From Massilia yuzhufengensis (GTDB lineage Bacteria; Pseudomonadota; Gammaproteobacteria; Burkholderiales; Burkholderiaceae_D): a stretch of DNA of 64,000 nucleotides. This document shows positions 8,884 to 17,481 of the stretch, piece after piece. Position 1 is the first letter of the stretch; every line of letters begins with the position of its first letter. The translations under genes and the position numbers were made by a program. Where the stretch lies: the NCBI RefSeq assembly GCF_900112225.1, contig NZ_FOLD01000015.1, positions 58,223 through 122,222 on the forward strand, given 5' to 3'. A model generated the notes under the pieces. That model did no database searches and was not told the origin of the DNA. It saw only the letters and a program-made list of their open reading frames with translations.

Positions 8884-10844
8884 ACGCAACAGTGAGAATC
8901 GGATGGCTGGTGAACCGGCTGCGCTGCATGTCGGTGGCCGAGGTCGGCTACCGCGTGCGCCAGGCCGCTGCGACCAAAATGGGCCGCCGCATGGCCGGCC
9001 GCAGCGCCCCCGCGCCGCTGCCGCGCGCCCGCACCCTGGCCGTCCACGGCGCGCCCGCGTTTGACGCGGGCGAGATCGAGGCGCTGCTGCTCGATGCCGA
9101 ACGGATCTGCGCCGGCCACGTGCTGCTGTTCGCCGAACGCCGCTTCGACGTCGGCGTGCCCACCGCCTGGAACCGCGACCCGGAAACCGGCGTCACCGGC
9201 CCGCTGCTGTACGCGGGCGACATCGCCATCACCGACCGCGAGCAGGTCGGCGACATCAAGCATGTGTGGGAACTGAACCGCCACCTGCACCTCGTGCGCC
9301 TGGCCCAGGCCTGGAGCGTGAGCGGCGACCTGCGCTGGCTGCATGCGCTCGAGCAGCAGCTGCGCAGCTGGCTGGCGCAATGCCCGCCGCTGACCGGACC
9401 CAACTGGACCAGCCCGCTGGAACTGGGCATCCGCCTGGTCAACTGGAGCCTGGTGTGGCAGCTGGTGGGCGGCGAGAACAGCCGGCTGTTTGCCGGCGAA
9501 TCCGGCCACCAGCTGCGCGCCGGCTGGCTGGACAGCATCCACGCCCACTGCCGCCACATCGCGCGCCACCTGTCGCGCCATTCCTCGGCCAACAACCACC
9601 TGATCGGCGAACTCACCGGCCTGTACGTGGGTGCGCTCACCTGGCCCTGCTGGAAGGAATCCGGCGACTGGCAGCAGCAGGCGCGCCGCGAGCTCGAGCA
9701 CGAGGCCCAGGCCCAGTTCTCGCGCGACGGCGTCAACCGCGAGCAGGCCTTCGCCTACCACATCTTTTCCAGCGAATTCCTGTTCGTGGCGGGGCTGGTG
9801 GGCCAGGCCTGCGGCCAGCCGTTCCCGCGCCCCTACTGGGCGTCCCTGCAGCGCGCACTGCGCTTCCTGCGCTCGGTGCGCGACGTCGGCGGCCATCTGC
9901 CGGCGGTGGGCGACGCCGACGACGGCTGCGTGTTCCGCCTCGACGCCACGGGCGGCGACCGCGCGGCCCAGCTGCTGGCGCTGGGCGACACCGTCTTCGG
10001 CGCGGCCGCCGACACCCATCCGGGCGTGCGCTGGCTGCTGCACGCGCTGCCCGGCAGCCGCCCGGACTGCGACCCGCACGAAGTCGACAGCGGCTGGGCC
10101 TTCCCCGACGGCGGCTACCTGCTGTTCGGCAACCACTTCGGCGAGCACCAGGAAATCAAGGGCATGCTCGACTGCGGTCCGCTCGGCTACCTCGGCATCG
10201 CCGCCCATGGCCACGCCGATGCACTGGCCCTGAACCTGTCGATCGCCGGCGAACCATGCCTGATCGACCCCGGCACCTATTCCTACTGGCAAGACCGGAA
10301 GTGGCGCGACTACTTCCGCGGTACCTCCGCCCACAATACGGTGCGCATCGACGGCCAGGACCAGTCAAGCAGCGGCGGGCGCTTCATGTGGCTGCGCAAG
10401 GCCGAGGCCCGAATCGAGCGCATGCCGAGCAGCCCGCACGAATTCGATTTCCGCGGCTCGCACGACGGCTACACCCGCCTGCCGGACCCGGTGCGCCACC
10501 TGCGCAGCGTGCGCTTCGACGGCGCCAGCAATACCCTGGTGGTGCGCGACGAAGTGTCGGCGCGCAAGCAGCACAAGGTGGAATTGTTCTGGCACTTCGC
10601 GCCGGAACTGGACGTGCGCCTGACCAGCCACGGCCTGTCGGTGCGCGGCCAGCGCTTCGTGCTGCAGATGCAGGCGCTAGGGGCCGACCTGCAGCTGGAA
10701 CTGGTGCGCGGGGCCGAGAATCCGCCGCTGGGCTGGTGCTCGCCCAGCTATGAATCGAAGCGTCCGTGCGAAGTGCTCAGGATCACGACCGTATCGTCCG
10801 CCGTTCCGATCGAATGCAGGTTTACAATAACGTTCTTGCATTAA
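8880..10844 (+). CDS. Heparinase II/III family protein (cytoplasmic form)
   Basis: 654 residues without a signal peptide. The alpha-toroid N-terminal domain includes NWTSPLELGIRLVNWSLVW and HSSANNHLIGELTGLYVGAL. The C-terminal beta-sandwich has GHADALALNLSIAGEPCLIDPGTY and the strongly conserved RGTSAHNTVRIDGQDQS. Such proteins are common in exopolysaccharide clusters of proteobacteria, where lyases or epimerase-like relatives act on uronate-containing polymers. Translation is coupled to the upstream glycosyltransferase by a 4-base overlap. The signal-peptide-bearing paralogue at 3201 belongs to a different subfamily, so the two probably act at different sites. The reaction is unproven here. 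Confidence 0.85.
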   Translation: MNATVRIGWLVNRLRCMSVAEVGYRVRQAAATKMGRRMAGRSAPAPLPRARTLAVHGAPAFDAGEIEALLLDAERICAGHVLLFAERRFDVGVPTAWNRDPETGVTGPLLYAGDIAITDREQVGDIKHVWELNRHLHLVRLAQAWSVSGDLRWLHALEQQLRSWLAQCPPLTGPNWTSPLELGIRLVNWSLVWQLVGGENSRLFAGESGHQLRAGWLDSIHAHCRHIARHLSRHSSANNHLIGELTGLYVGALTWPCWKESGDWQQQARRELEHEAQAQFSRDGVNREQAFAYHIFSSEFLFVAGLVGQACGQPFPRPYWASLQRALRFLRSVRDVGGHLPAVGDADDGCVFRLDATGGDRAAQLLALGDTVFGAAADTHPGVRWLLHALPGSRPDCDPHEVDSGWAFPDGGYLLFGNHFGEHQEIKGMLDCGPLGYLGIAAHGHADALALNLSIAGEPCLIDPGTYSYWQDRKWRDYFRGTSAHNTVRIDGQDQSSSGGRFMWLRKAEARIERMPSSPHEFDFRGSHDGYTRLPDPVRHLRSVRFDGASNTLVVRDEVSARKQHKVELFWHFAPELDVRLTSHGLSVRGQRFVLQMQALGADLQLELVRGAENPPLGWCSPSYESKRPCEVLRITTVSSAVPIECRFTITFLH

Positions 10845-10886
10845 CAAATAATTATTAGAAACCTTTACTCCAGGGAAATGTCCAAT

Positions 10887-12005
10887 ATGTTGATTTACCT
10901 CGTTGCCGGTGCCCGTCCGAACTTCATGAAGATCGCACCGATCGTGCGCGCCTTGCAGGCGCAGGAGGCGCTGAGCTTCAAGATCATCCATACCGGACAG
11001 CACTATGACCGCGAGATGAACGACGTCTTCTTCGAAGAGCTGGGCATTCCCCAGCCGGACGTGTTCATGGCCGCCGGCGGCGGCAGCCACGCCCAGCAGA
11101 CCGCCAAGATCATGGTCGCGTTCGAAGAGCTGTGCATGGCCGAGCGCCCGGCCGCGGTGCTGGTGGTGGGCGACGTCAACTCCACCCTGGCCTGCTCGAT
11201 CGTGGCCAAGAAGCTGGTAATCCCGGTCGCCCACGTCGAGGCCGGCCTGCGCAGCGGCGACATGGCGATGCCGGAAGAAATCAACCGCCTCGTCACCGAC
11301 AGCATCTCGGACTGGTTCTTCGCCACCGAACCGGCCGCCGTGGAGCACCTGCGCCGCGAAGGCAAGAATGAATCGGCGGTGCACTATGTCGGCCACGTGA
11401 TGGTCGACAACGTGCTGTACCAGGCCGAGAAACTCTCGCATGCCGACACCTCGGCCTTCGAGACCGCCGGCTTCAAGGCCGCCAGCCAGGCGGGGGGCGG
11501 GCGCTACGGCGTGGTCACGCTGCACCGCCCGAGCAATGTCGACGACCCGGTGACCTTCGCCCGCATCGCCGGCGCGCTGAAGGACATCGCCGCGGACTTG
11601 CCGCTGATCTTCCCGGTGCACCCGCGCACCCGCGCCAACATCGAGAAATTCGGCATCGACCTGGGCCCGAACATCACGCTGGCCGGCCCGCAGGCCTACA
11701 TGGCCTTCCTCAACCTGTGGAAGGATGCGGCCGTGGTCCTCACCGACAGCGGCGGGCTGCAGGAAGAAACCACGGCGCTGGGCGTGCCCTGCGTAACCAT
11801 CCGCGAAAACACCGAGCGCCCGGTGACGGTGGAAGAAGGCTCGAACGTGCTGGCCGGCACCGACCCGGAAGCGATCGTGCGCGAGGCGCGCAAGGTGCTG
11901 GCAGGGCAGGGCAAGCAGGGCCGCCGCCCGCATTTGTGGGACGGCAAGGCCGCCGAGCGCATCGTCGCCGTGCTGGCGAGCGAGCTGGGCAAGACGGTCC
12001 GGTAG
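10887..12005 (+). CDS. wecB: UDP-N-acetylglucosamine 2-epimerase (non-hydrolysing)
   Basis: Interconverts UDP-GlcNAc and UDP-ManNAc in the cytoplasm. 372 residues from ATG 10887, chosen because AGGGA at 10872-10876 lies ten bases upstream. The ATG at 10878 has only one base between it and AGGGA. Conserved landmarks are GARPNFMKIAP, HTGQHYD, VVGDVNSTLA, the signature HVEAGLRSGDMAMPEEINR, VHPRTR and LTDSGGLQEE, which hold the catalytic acids and UDP contacts. It is followed by a WecG/TagA-family gene that would use UDP-ManNAc. No dehydrogenase (WecC) is adjacent, so ManNAc rather than ManNAcA is the likelier product used. Confidence 0.94.
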   Translation: MLIYLVAGARPNFMKIAPIVRALQAQEALSFKIIHTGQHYDREMNDVFFEELGIPQPDVFMAAGGGSHAQQTAKIMVAFEELCMAERPAAVLVVGDVNSTLACSIVAKKLVIPVAHVEAGLRSGDMAMPEEINRLVTDSISDWFFATEPAAVEHLRREGKNESAVHYVGHVMVDNVLYQAEKLSHADTSAFETAGFKAASQAGGGRYGVVTLHRPSNVDDPVTFARIAGALKDIAADLPLIFPVHPRTRANIEKFGIDLGPNITLAGPQAYMAFLNLWKDAAVVLTDSGGLQEETTALGVPCVTIRENTERPVTVEEGSNVLAGTDPEAIVREARKVLAGQGKQGRRPHLWDGKAAERIVAVLASELGKTVR

Positions 12006-12029
12006 CATGTAACTCTGCCTGGACCCGCC

Positions 12030-12788
12030 ATGAGTGAGCGCATCATGCTGATGGGCTGCCAGGTCGATAACCTGAGCATGGAAGAGACCCTGGGAAAGGT
12101 CGAGGGTTTCATCGGGAGCGGCTTGCCGCACCAGCATGTGGTGGTGAATGTGGACAAGCTGGTGAAAGCCAGCCGCGATCCCGAACTGCGCCAGATCATC
12201 AACGCGTGCGCGCTGGTGAACGTGGACGGCATGCCGGTGGTGTGGGCCGCGCGCCTGCTCGGCAAGCCGCTCAAGGAGCGCGTGGCCGGGATCGACCTGT
12301 TCGAAGCGCTGATGGCGCGCGCCGCCGACAAGGGCTGGCGGGTGTTCTTGCTGGGCGCGCGCGAGGACGTGGTCGGCAAGGTGGCCGAGGTGTACACGCG
12401 CAAGTACCCGCGCCTCGTGCTGGCGGGGGTCCGCAACGGCTACTGGCAGGGCGAGGAAGAAGAAGAAGCGGTGGCCGAGCAGGTCCGCGCCAGCCGCGCC
12501 GACCTGCTGTTCGTGGCGATCAGTTCGCCGAAGAAGGAGCAATTCCTCGGCAAATACCAGGCCCGGATGCGGATTCCATTCGCGATGGGCGTCGGCGGCA
12601 CTTTCGATGTCGCCATCGGCAGGGTCAAGCGGGCCCCGGTGTGGATGCAGAAGTCCGGGCTCGAATGGTTCTACCGCTTCCTGCAGGAACCGCGCCGCAT
12701 GTTCCGGCGCTACTTCATTGACGACATGGCTTTTTTAAAGCTGTTGATCAGGGAAGCCCGCAAGGGCAGGCAGGCCAAACAGGGATAA
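12030..12788 (+). CDS. WecG/TagA/CpsF family glycosyltransferase
   Basis: 252 residues. The family core is complete: VVVNVDKLVKASRDPELRQ, NVDGMPVVWAARLLG with the catalytic Asp, KERVAGIDLFEAL, FLLGARE near residue 110, and SSPKKEQFLGKYQ toward the end. These GT26 enzymes transfer N-acetylmannosamine or a related sugar to an undecaprenyl-diphosphate-GlcNAc acceptor. A basic, hydrophobic C-terminus fits membrane attachment. Directly upstream is the enzyme that makes UDP-ManNAc, so ManNAc transfer is the best inference, although family members also use ManNAcA, Glc or Gal. A 162-base gap separates it from galE. Confidence 0.9.
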   Translation: MSERIMLMGCQVDNLSMEETLGKVEGFIGSGLPHQHVVVNVDKLVKASRDPELRQIINACALVNVDGMPVVWAARLLGKPLKERVAGIDLFEALMARAADKGWRVFLLGAREDVVGKVAEVYTRKYPRLVLAGVRNGYWQGEEEEEAVAEQVRASRADLLFVAISSPKKEQFLGKYQARMRIPFAMGVGGTFDVAIGRVKRAPVWMQKSGLEWFYRFLQEPRRMFRRYFIDDMAFLKLLIREARKGRQAKQG

Positions 12789-12891
12789 AGGGCGGCCGCA
12801 GAAGCCGCTCCTGAAAAAAATGCATCGGCACCTGGCGCCGCCCCGCATTGGCCGGCGCAGGCGCCGTGCACGGCTGGTTTGCTGTGATTCA

Positions 12892-12921
12892 TTGCGCGAA
12901 TCAATAGCCCTTCATTAATAC
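12892..12921 (+). promoter_or_regulatory. Possible sigma-70 promoter of galE
   Basis: TTGCGC at 12892 and TAATAC at 12916 are separated by 18 bases in the only AT-rich part of the 162-base gap before galE. The ATG lies 30 bases downstream. Match quality is moderate. The gene could equally be read through from wecB. Confidence 0.35.
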
Positions 12922-12950
12922 ACATCACCTATCACAGAAAGCGAAACGAC

Positions 12951-13949
12951 ATGAAGATTCTGGTTACTGGCGGAATGGGCTACATCGGTTCGCATACCGT
13001 CGTCGAACTGCAGAACGCCGGCCATGACGTGGTCGTGGTCGACAACCTGTCCAACGCCGTGGCGTCGGTACAGGAGCGGGTACAGAGAATCACCGGCAAG
13101 CCGTTTACGTTCGAACTGGCCGATATCCGCGACCGCGCCGCCCTCGAGCGCGTCTTCGGCGCACACAAGGTCGAGGCCGTCATCCACTTCGCCGGCCTGA
13201 AAGCCGTGGGCGAATCGGTGGCGCAGCCGCTGCGCTATTACGACAACAACGTCAACGGCAGCGTGATCCTGTTCGAGACCATGGCGAAATTCGGCGTCAA
13301 GTCGCTGGTGTTCTCGTCCTCGGCCACCGTGTACGGCGACCCGGCCTCGGTGCCGATCCGCGAAGACTTCCCGCTGCAGGCCACCAACCCCTATGGCCGC
13401 AGCAAGCTGATGATCGAAGACATCCTGCGCGACCTGGCCAAGGCCGAGCCCGACTGGCGCATCGCGCTGCTGCGCTACTTCAACCCGGTCGGCGCCCATG
13501 AGAGCGGCCTGATCGGCGAAGAGCCGAACGGCATCCCGAACAACCTCGTGCCGTACATCGCCCAGGTCGCCAACGGCCAGCGCGACAAGCTGTCGGTGTT
13601 TGGCGGCGACTACCCGACCCCGGACGGCACCGGCCTGCGCGACTACATCCACGTGGTCGACCTGTCGATCGGCCACGTCAAGACCCTCGACCGCCTGGCC
13701 AAGGGGCCGGGCCTCGTCACCTACAACCTCGGCACCGGCCGCGGCAACAGCGTACTGGAAATGGTGCGTGCCTTCGAGGCGGCCAGCGGCCGCCCGATCC
13801 CCTACCAGATCGTGGATCGCCGCCCCGGCGACGTGGCCAAGTGCTACGCCGATCCGGCGCATGCGCGCGAAGAACTGGGCTGGACTGCCGAGCGTGATGT
13901 CGCTCAAATGTGCGCCGACGTATGGCGCTACCAAACCACAGCCAAATAA
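12951..13949 (+). CDS. galE: UDP-glucose 4-epimerase
   Basis: Interconverts UDP-Glc and UDP-Gal, and often the GlcNAc/GalNAc pair, using bound NAD. 332 residues of a short-chain dehydrogenase fold. GGMGYIGSH at residues 7-15 is the Rossmann dinucleotide loop, SSSATVYGDP holds the catalytic Ser/Thr, and NPYGRSK holds the Tyr-x3-Lys pair. HFAGLKAVGES and PNNLVPYIAQVA are specific to GalE. Start ATG 12951 opens directly with the beta1 strand MKILVTGG. It supplies galactose-type donors to the exopolysaccharide locus and is followed after 20 bases by a nucleotidyltransferase gene. Confidence 0.95.
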   Translation: MKILVTGGMGYIGSHTVVELQNAGHDVVVVDNLSNAVASVQERVQRITGKPFTFELADIRDRAALERVFGAHKVEAVIHFAGLKAVGESVAQPLRYYDNNVNGSVILFETMAKFGVKSLVFSSSATVYGDPASVPIREDFPLQATNPYGRSKLMIEDILRDLAKAEPDWRIALLRYFNPVGAHESGLIGEEPNGIPNNLVPYIAQVANGQRDKLSVFGGDYPTPDGTGLRDYIHVVDLSIGHVKTLDRLAKGPGLVTYNLGTGRGNSVLEMVRAFEAASGRPIPYQIVDRRPGDVAKCYADPAHAREELGWTAERDVAQMCADVWRYQTTAK

Positions 13950-13969
13950 TTCAATCAAAGGACAGTCTG

Positions 13970-15148
13970 ATGAAAGCCATGATTCTCGCAGCAGGCAAGG
14001 GCACGCGTGTACGTCCGCTGACCTATGACCTGCCCAAACCCATGATCCCGCTGCTGGGCAAGCCCGTGATGGCCTACCTGGTCGAGCACCTGAAAAAGCA
14101 CGGCGTGACCGAAATCATGGTCAATGTCAGCTGGCTGCACGAAAAAATCGAAGAATATTTCGGCGAGGGCGAGCAGTTCGGCGTCCAGATCGGCTATTCC
14201 TTCGAGGGCTATATCAAGGACGACGGCGAAGTCGTGCCCGAACCCATCGGCTCGGCCGGCGGCATGAAGAAAATCCAGGAGTTCGGCGGCTTCTTCGACG
14301 ACACCACCATCGTGCTGTGCGGCGACGCCCTGATCGACCTCGACCTCAAGGCCGCCCTGCTCGAGCACCGCCGCAAGGGCGCGATGGCCACCGTCATCAC
14401 CAAGGAAGTGCCGTGGGATAAAGTCTCATCGTACGGCGTGGTGGTCACCGACGCCCAGGGCCGCATCACCGAGTTCCAGGAAAAGCCCAGCGAGGAAGAA
14501 GCGAAATCCAACTTCATTTCCACCGGCATCTACATCTTCGAGCCGGAAGTCATCGACCTCATTCCTTCCGGCGTGTCCTTCGACATCGGCTCCGAGCTGT
14601 TCCCGCTGCTGGCCGAGCGCGGCCTGCCGTTCTACGCCCAGGGCCGCCCGTTCAACTGGCTCGACATCGGCACCATGAGCGACTACTGGGAAGTGCTGCA
14701 GACCGTGCTGACCGGCGAAGTCAACCACATGGACGTGCCGGGCATCCAGATCGAGCCGGGCGTCTGGACCGGCCTGAACACCAGCATCAACTGGGAAGGC
14801 ACCACCATCGAAGGCCCGGTCTACATCGGTTCCAACGTCAAGATCGAAGCCGGCGCGCGCATCGTCGGCCCGACCTGGATCGGCCACGGCAGCCACATCT
14901 GCGAGGGCGCCGAAGTGGTGCGCAGCGTGTTGTTCGAATACACACGGGTGTTGCATGATGTAACATTGCATGAAATGATCGTTTTCAAGGATTACAGTGT
15001 CGACCGCAAAGGCGAGATGAAACACGCCTCCGAATACTCGTCCGAAGAATGGCTCAATGCGCGCGATCGCCGAAGCTCGCGCCGCAAAGATGTCGACCCC
15101 GACACCTGCAACGACACCGACAACATCAAAGAGAAAGCAAGCGCATGA
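13970..15148 (+). CDS. NDP-sugar pyrophosphorylase (mannose-1-phosphate guanylyltransferase-like)
   Basis: 392 residues from ATG 13970, with AAAGGA about eight bases upstream. The N-terminal nucleotidyltransferase domain starts with AMILAAGKGTRVRPLT, the GTR signature, and has LPKPMIPLLGKP with the sugar-phosphate Lys and CGDALIDLDL with the metal Asp. The C-terminus from about residue 260 has the repeating hydrophobic hexads of a left-handed beta-helix (IEGPVYIGSNVKIEAGARIVGPTWIG pattern). Such two-domain proteins are usually GDP-Man or Glc-1-P pyrophosphorylases, and the exact nucleotide is uncertain. Its stop overlaps the start of manC by four bases, so the two are translationally coupled. 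Confidence 0.87.
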   Translation: MKAMILAAGKGTRVRPLTYDLPKPMIPLLGKPVMAYLVEHLKKHGVTEIMVNVSWLHEKIEEYFGEGEQFGVQIGYSFEGYIKDDGEVVPEPIGSAGGMKKIQEFGGFFDDTTIVLCGDALIDLDLKAALLEHRRKGAMATVITKEVPWDKVSSYGVVVTDAQGRITEFQEKPSEEEAKSNFISTGIYIFEPEVIDLIPSGVSFDIGSELFPLLAERGLPFYAQGRPFNWLDIGTMSDYWEVLQTVLTGEVNHMDVPGIQIEPGVWTGLNTSINWEGTTIEGPVYIGSNVKIEAGARIVGPTWIGHGSHICEGAEVVRSVLFEYTRVLHDVTLHEMIVFKDYSVDRKGEMKHASEYSSEEWLNARDRRSSRRKDVDPDTCNDTDNIKEKASA

Positions 15149-16563
15149 AAATTTATCCCGTCATCCTCTCCGGCGGCGCCGGCACCCGCCTGTGGCCGCT
15201 GTCGCGGGCCGTGCTGCCCAAGCAGCTGCTGCCGCTGGTTGCCGACAAGACCATGCTGCAGGAAACGGCGCAGCGCGTGGCGGGCTGGCCCGGAGTGATG
15301 GCGCCGCTGGTCGTATGCGGCAACGACCACCGTTTCATGGTGGCCGAGCAATTGCGTGAAATTGGCATCACCCCGCTCGGCATCCTGCTCGAGCCGGTCG
15401 GCCGCAACACCGCACCGGCGGTGGCCGCGGCCGCGAACTACCTCAAGTCGATCGACCCGGAAGCGCTGATGCTGGTGCTGCCGGCCGACCACGTCATCGA
15501 GAACGGCGCCGCCTTCCGCGACGCCGTCGAACGCGCCGTGACTCTGGTCGGGCAGGGCGCGCTGGCCACCTTCGGCATCGTGCCCAAGTCGCCGGAAACC
15601 GGCTACGGCTACATCCGCCGCGGCGAAGCCGTGGCCCACTGCGGCGACTGCTACAAGGTGGCGCGCTTCGTCGAGAAGCCCGACGCCGCCACCGCCCAGT
15701 CCTTCCTCGACGAAGGCGGCTACTACTGGAACAGCGGCATGTTCATGTTCCACGCCGCGCGCTTCCTGGCCGAGCTGCAGGAACACGCGCCGGCCATCGC
15801 CGACGCCGCCGAAAAAGCCGTCAGCACCGGCTACCGCGACCTCGATTTCTGCCGCCTCGACGAATCGGCCTTCTCCGACAGCCCATCGGACTCGATCGAC
15901 TACGCCGTGATGGAAAAAACCAGCCACGCCGCCGTGGTGCCGGCCGATATCGGCTGGAACGACGTCGGTTCCTGGTCGGCGCTGTGGGAAGTGCAGCCCA
16001 AGGATGCCAACGGCAATGCCCAGCGCGGCGACGTCTACCTCGACGGCGTCACCAATTCGCTGGTGCGCGCCGAATCGCGCATCGTGGCGGTGGTGGGCGT
16101 GGACAACCTGGTCGTGGTGGAAACCCAGGATGCGGTGCTGGTCACCCACAAGGACCAGGTGCAGCGCGTCAAGCAGGTGGTCGACCACCTCAAGTCCAAG
16201 TCGCGCACCGAGCACCTGCACCACACCAAGGTGTACCGCCCGTGGGGCCACTACGAGGGCATCGATGCGGGCGATCGTTTCCAGGTCAAGCGCATCACGG
16301 TGAAACCGGGCGAGAAACTCTCGCTGCAGATGCACCACCACCGTGCCGAGCACTGGGTCGTGGTCTCGGGCACGGCCCGCGTGACCTGTGGCGACAAGGT
16401 CAGCCTGCTGTCGGAAAACGAGTCCACCTACATCCCGATCGGCATGAACCACCGCCTGGAAAACCCGGGCAAGCTGCCGCTGCACATCATCGAAGTGCAG
16501 TCCGGCAGCTACCTCGGCGAGGACGACATCGTCCGCTTCGAGGACATCTACAAGCGCGCCTGA
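15145..16563 (+). CDS. manC: Mannose-1-phosphate guanylyltransferase / mannose-6-phosphate isomerase
   Basis: Bifunctional enzyme making GDP-mannose from Man-6-P/Man-1-P. 472 residues from ATG 15145, which overlaps the previous stop (ATGA). The N-terminal guanylyltransferase has PVILSGGAGTRLWPLSR and PKQLLPL, FVEKPDAATAQ, and YYWNSGMFMF. The C-terminal type II phosphomannose isomerase cupin has PWGHYEGIDAGDRFQVKRI, KLSLQMHHHRAEHWVVVSG and YIPIGMNHRLENPG with the metal-binding His residues. It is the last gene of the exopolysaccharide block and a terminator follows after 18 bases. GDP-mannose, or a GDP-deoxy sugar derived from it, is therefore likely in the polymer. Confidence 0.95.
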   Translation: MKIYPVILSGGAGTRLWPLSRAVLPKQLLPLVADKTMLQETAQRVAGWPGVMAPLVVCGNDHRFMVAEQLREIGITPLGILLEPVGRNTAPAVAAAANYLKSIDPEALMLVLPADHVIENGAAFRDAVERAVTLVGQGALATFGIVPKSPETGYGYIRRGEAVAHCGDCYKVARFVEKPDAATAQSFLDEGGYYWNSGMFMFHAARFLAELQEHAPAIADAAEKAVSTGYRDLDFCRLDESAFSDSPSDSIDYAVMEKTSHAAVVPADIGWNDVGSWSALWEVQPKDANGNAQRGDVYLDGVTNSLVRAESRIVAVVGVDNLVVVETQDAVLVTHKDQVQRVKQVVDHLKSKSRTEHLHHTKVYRPWGHYEGIDAGDRFQVKRITVKPGEKLSLQMHHHRAEHWVVVSGTARVTCGDKVSLLSENESTYIPIGMNHRLENPGKLPLHIIEVQSGSYLGEDDIVRFEDIYKRA

Positions 16564-16581
16564 TCACCCGGCTTCGCACAC

Positions 16582-16610
16582 GGCCTGCCCTCCACTGGGC
16601 AGGCCGTTTT
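16582..16610 (+). terminator. Intrinsic terminator after manC
   Basis: A perfect 9-bp stem, GGCCTGCCC with GGGCAGGCC, around a 6-base loop is followed by GTTTT. It closes the exopolysaccharide locus. Confidence 0.85.
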
Positions 16611-16691
16611 CGCTTGCGCGAGGGAACTGTGTGAACCTCCGTCCCGGCCCCGTTTTACAATGCGCCGACGAGAACAGAGCGGGAGGCCCTC

Positions 16692-17411
16692 ATGAAACCG
16701 ATCCTCGCGGCGGGTAGCTTGGCGTTCATCCTCGCTGGGCCGGCGCCGTCGGCGCAGGCCCAGGACGGCGCCTCCCTGCTCGATATCACCCTCTATGGCC
16801 AGCTCGAACGCTGGCTCGGCGCCGGCCCGCTCGACCTGCGCAATATCTACACGCGCACGGACGGGCACAACTCGCGCGATTTCCACGCCGCGGTCGACGG
16901 CGGCGGCATGACATTCACGCTGCTGCAAGTTAGCAATGACATTGGCAACAGCTGGATCATCGGCGGCTACAACCCGCAAAGCTGGTCGTCCACCGACGGC
17001 TGGCACGACACCCCGCGCGACTGGCAGCGCACCGCCTTCATCTTCAACTACACCGACCCGCAGGTATGGCGCCAGGTCGCCACCGGCAACATCCTGCCGA
17101 GCCGGGGCATGCGCCAGACCTTCAACGAACCCAACCACGGTCCCACCTTCGGCGCCGGCCCCGACCTGTTCGTCAACGACCGGCTCAATGCGGCCCTGTC
17201 CTGGCAGGTGAGCTATGGCGACGGCGCTTCGGAGGGCATGAGCATCATCGACGGCAGCACCGGCGGGCAATTGTTCCGCGTCGATGCGCTGGAAAGCTAT
17301 TCGATCGCGCTGGTGCCCGAACCGGCCAGCACCGCCATGTTCGCCGCCGGGCTCGGCGTCGTGGGCTGGGCGGCCTGGCGCCGCCGCGTGCGCGCCGCCC
17401 CGCAACGGTAA
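16692..17411 (+). CDS. PEP-CTERM sorting domain protein
   Basis: 239 residues. The signal peptide runs to AQAQ-D near residue 24. The body is Gly/Asp/Asn-rich without a recognised catalytic domain, although WIIGGYNPQSW and the DRLNAALSWQVSYG pattern resemble small PEP-CTERM beta proteins. The C-terminus is a textbook PEP-CTERM tail: VPEPAS, a hydrophobic helix, and WRRRVR basic residues ending the chain. In such bacteria an exosortase recognises this tail and the protein is displayed or released at the surface. A TIGR03790-type gene lies 70 bases downstream in the same direction. A possible -10 (TACAAT) is at 16656. Confidence 0.9.
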   Translation: MKPILAAGSLAFILAGPAPSAQAQDGASLLDITLYGQLERWLGAGPLDLRNIYTRTDGHNSRDFHAAVDGGGMTFTLLQVSNDIGNSWIIGGYNPQSWSSTDGWHDTPRDWQRTAFIFNYTDPQVWRQVATGNILPSRGMRQTFNEPNHGPTFGAGPDLFVNDRLNAALSWQVSYGDGASEGMSIIDGSTGGQLFRVDALESYSIALVPEPASTAMFAAGLGVVGWAAWRRRVRAAPQR

Positions 17412-17481
17412 CAAAAAGGCAGGCTGTGGCATGATGGTGGCGGATCCCGGCTCCGCCACCCGACCATCCCGCGACCACGCC

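Noticed and set aside
12789..12830. Hairpin after the WecG-type gene as a terminator
   Set aside because: The stem is imperfect and followed by A residues, not T, on the coding strand.
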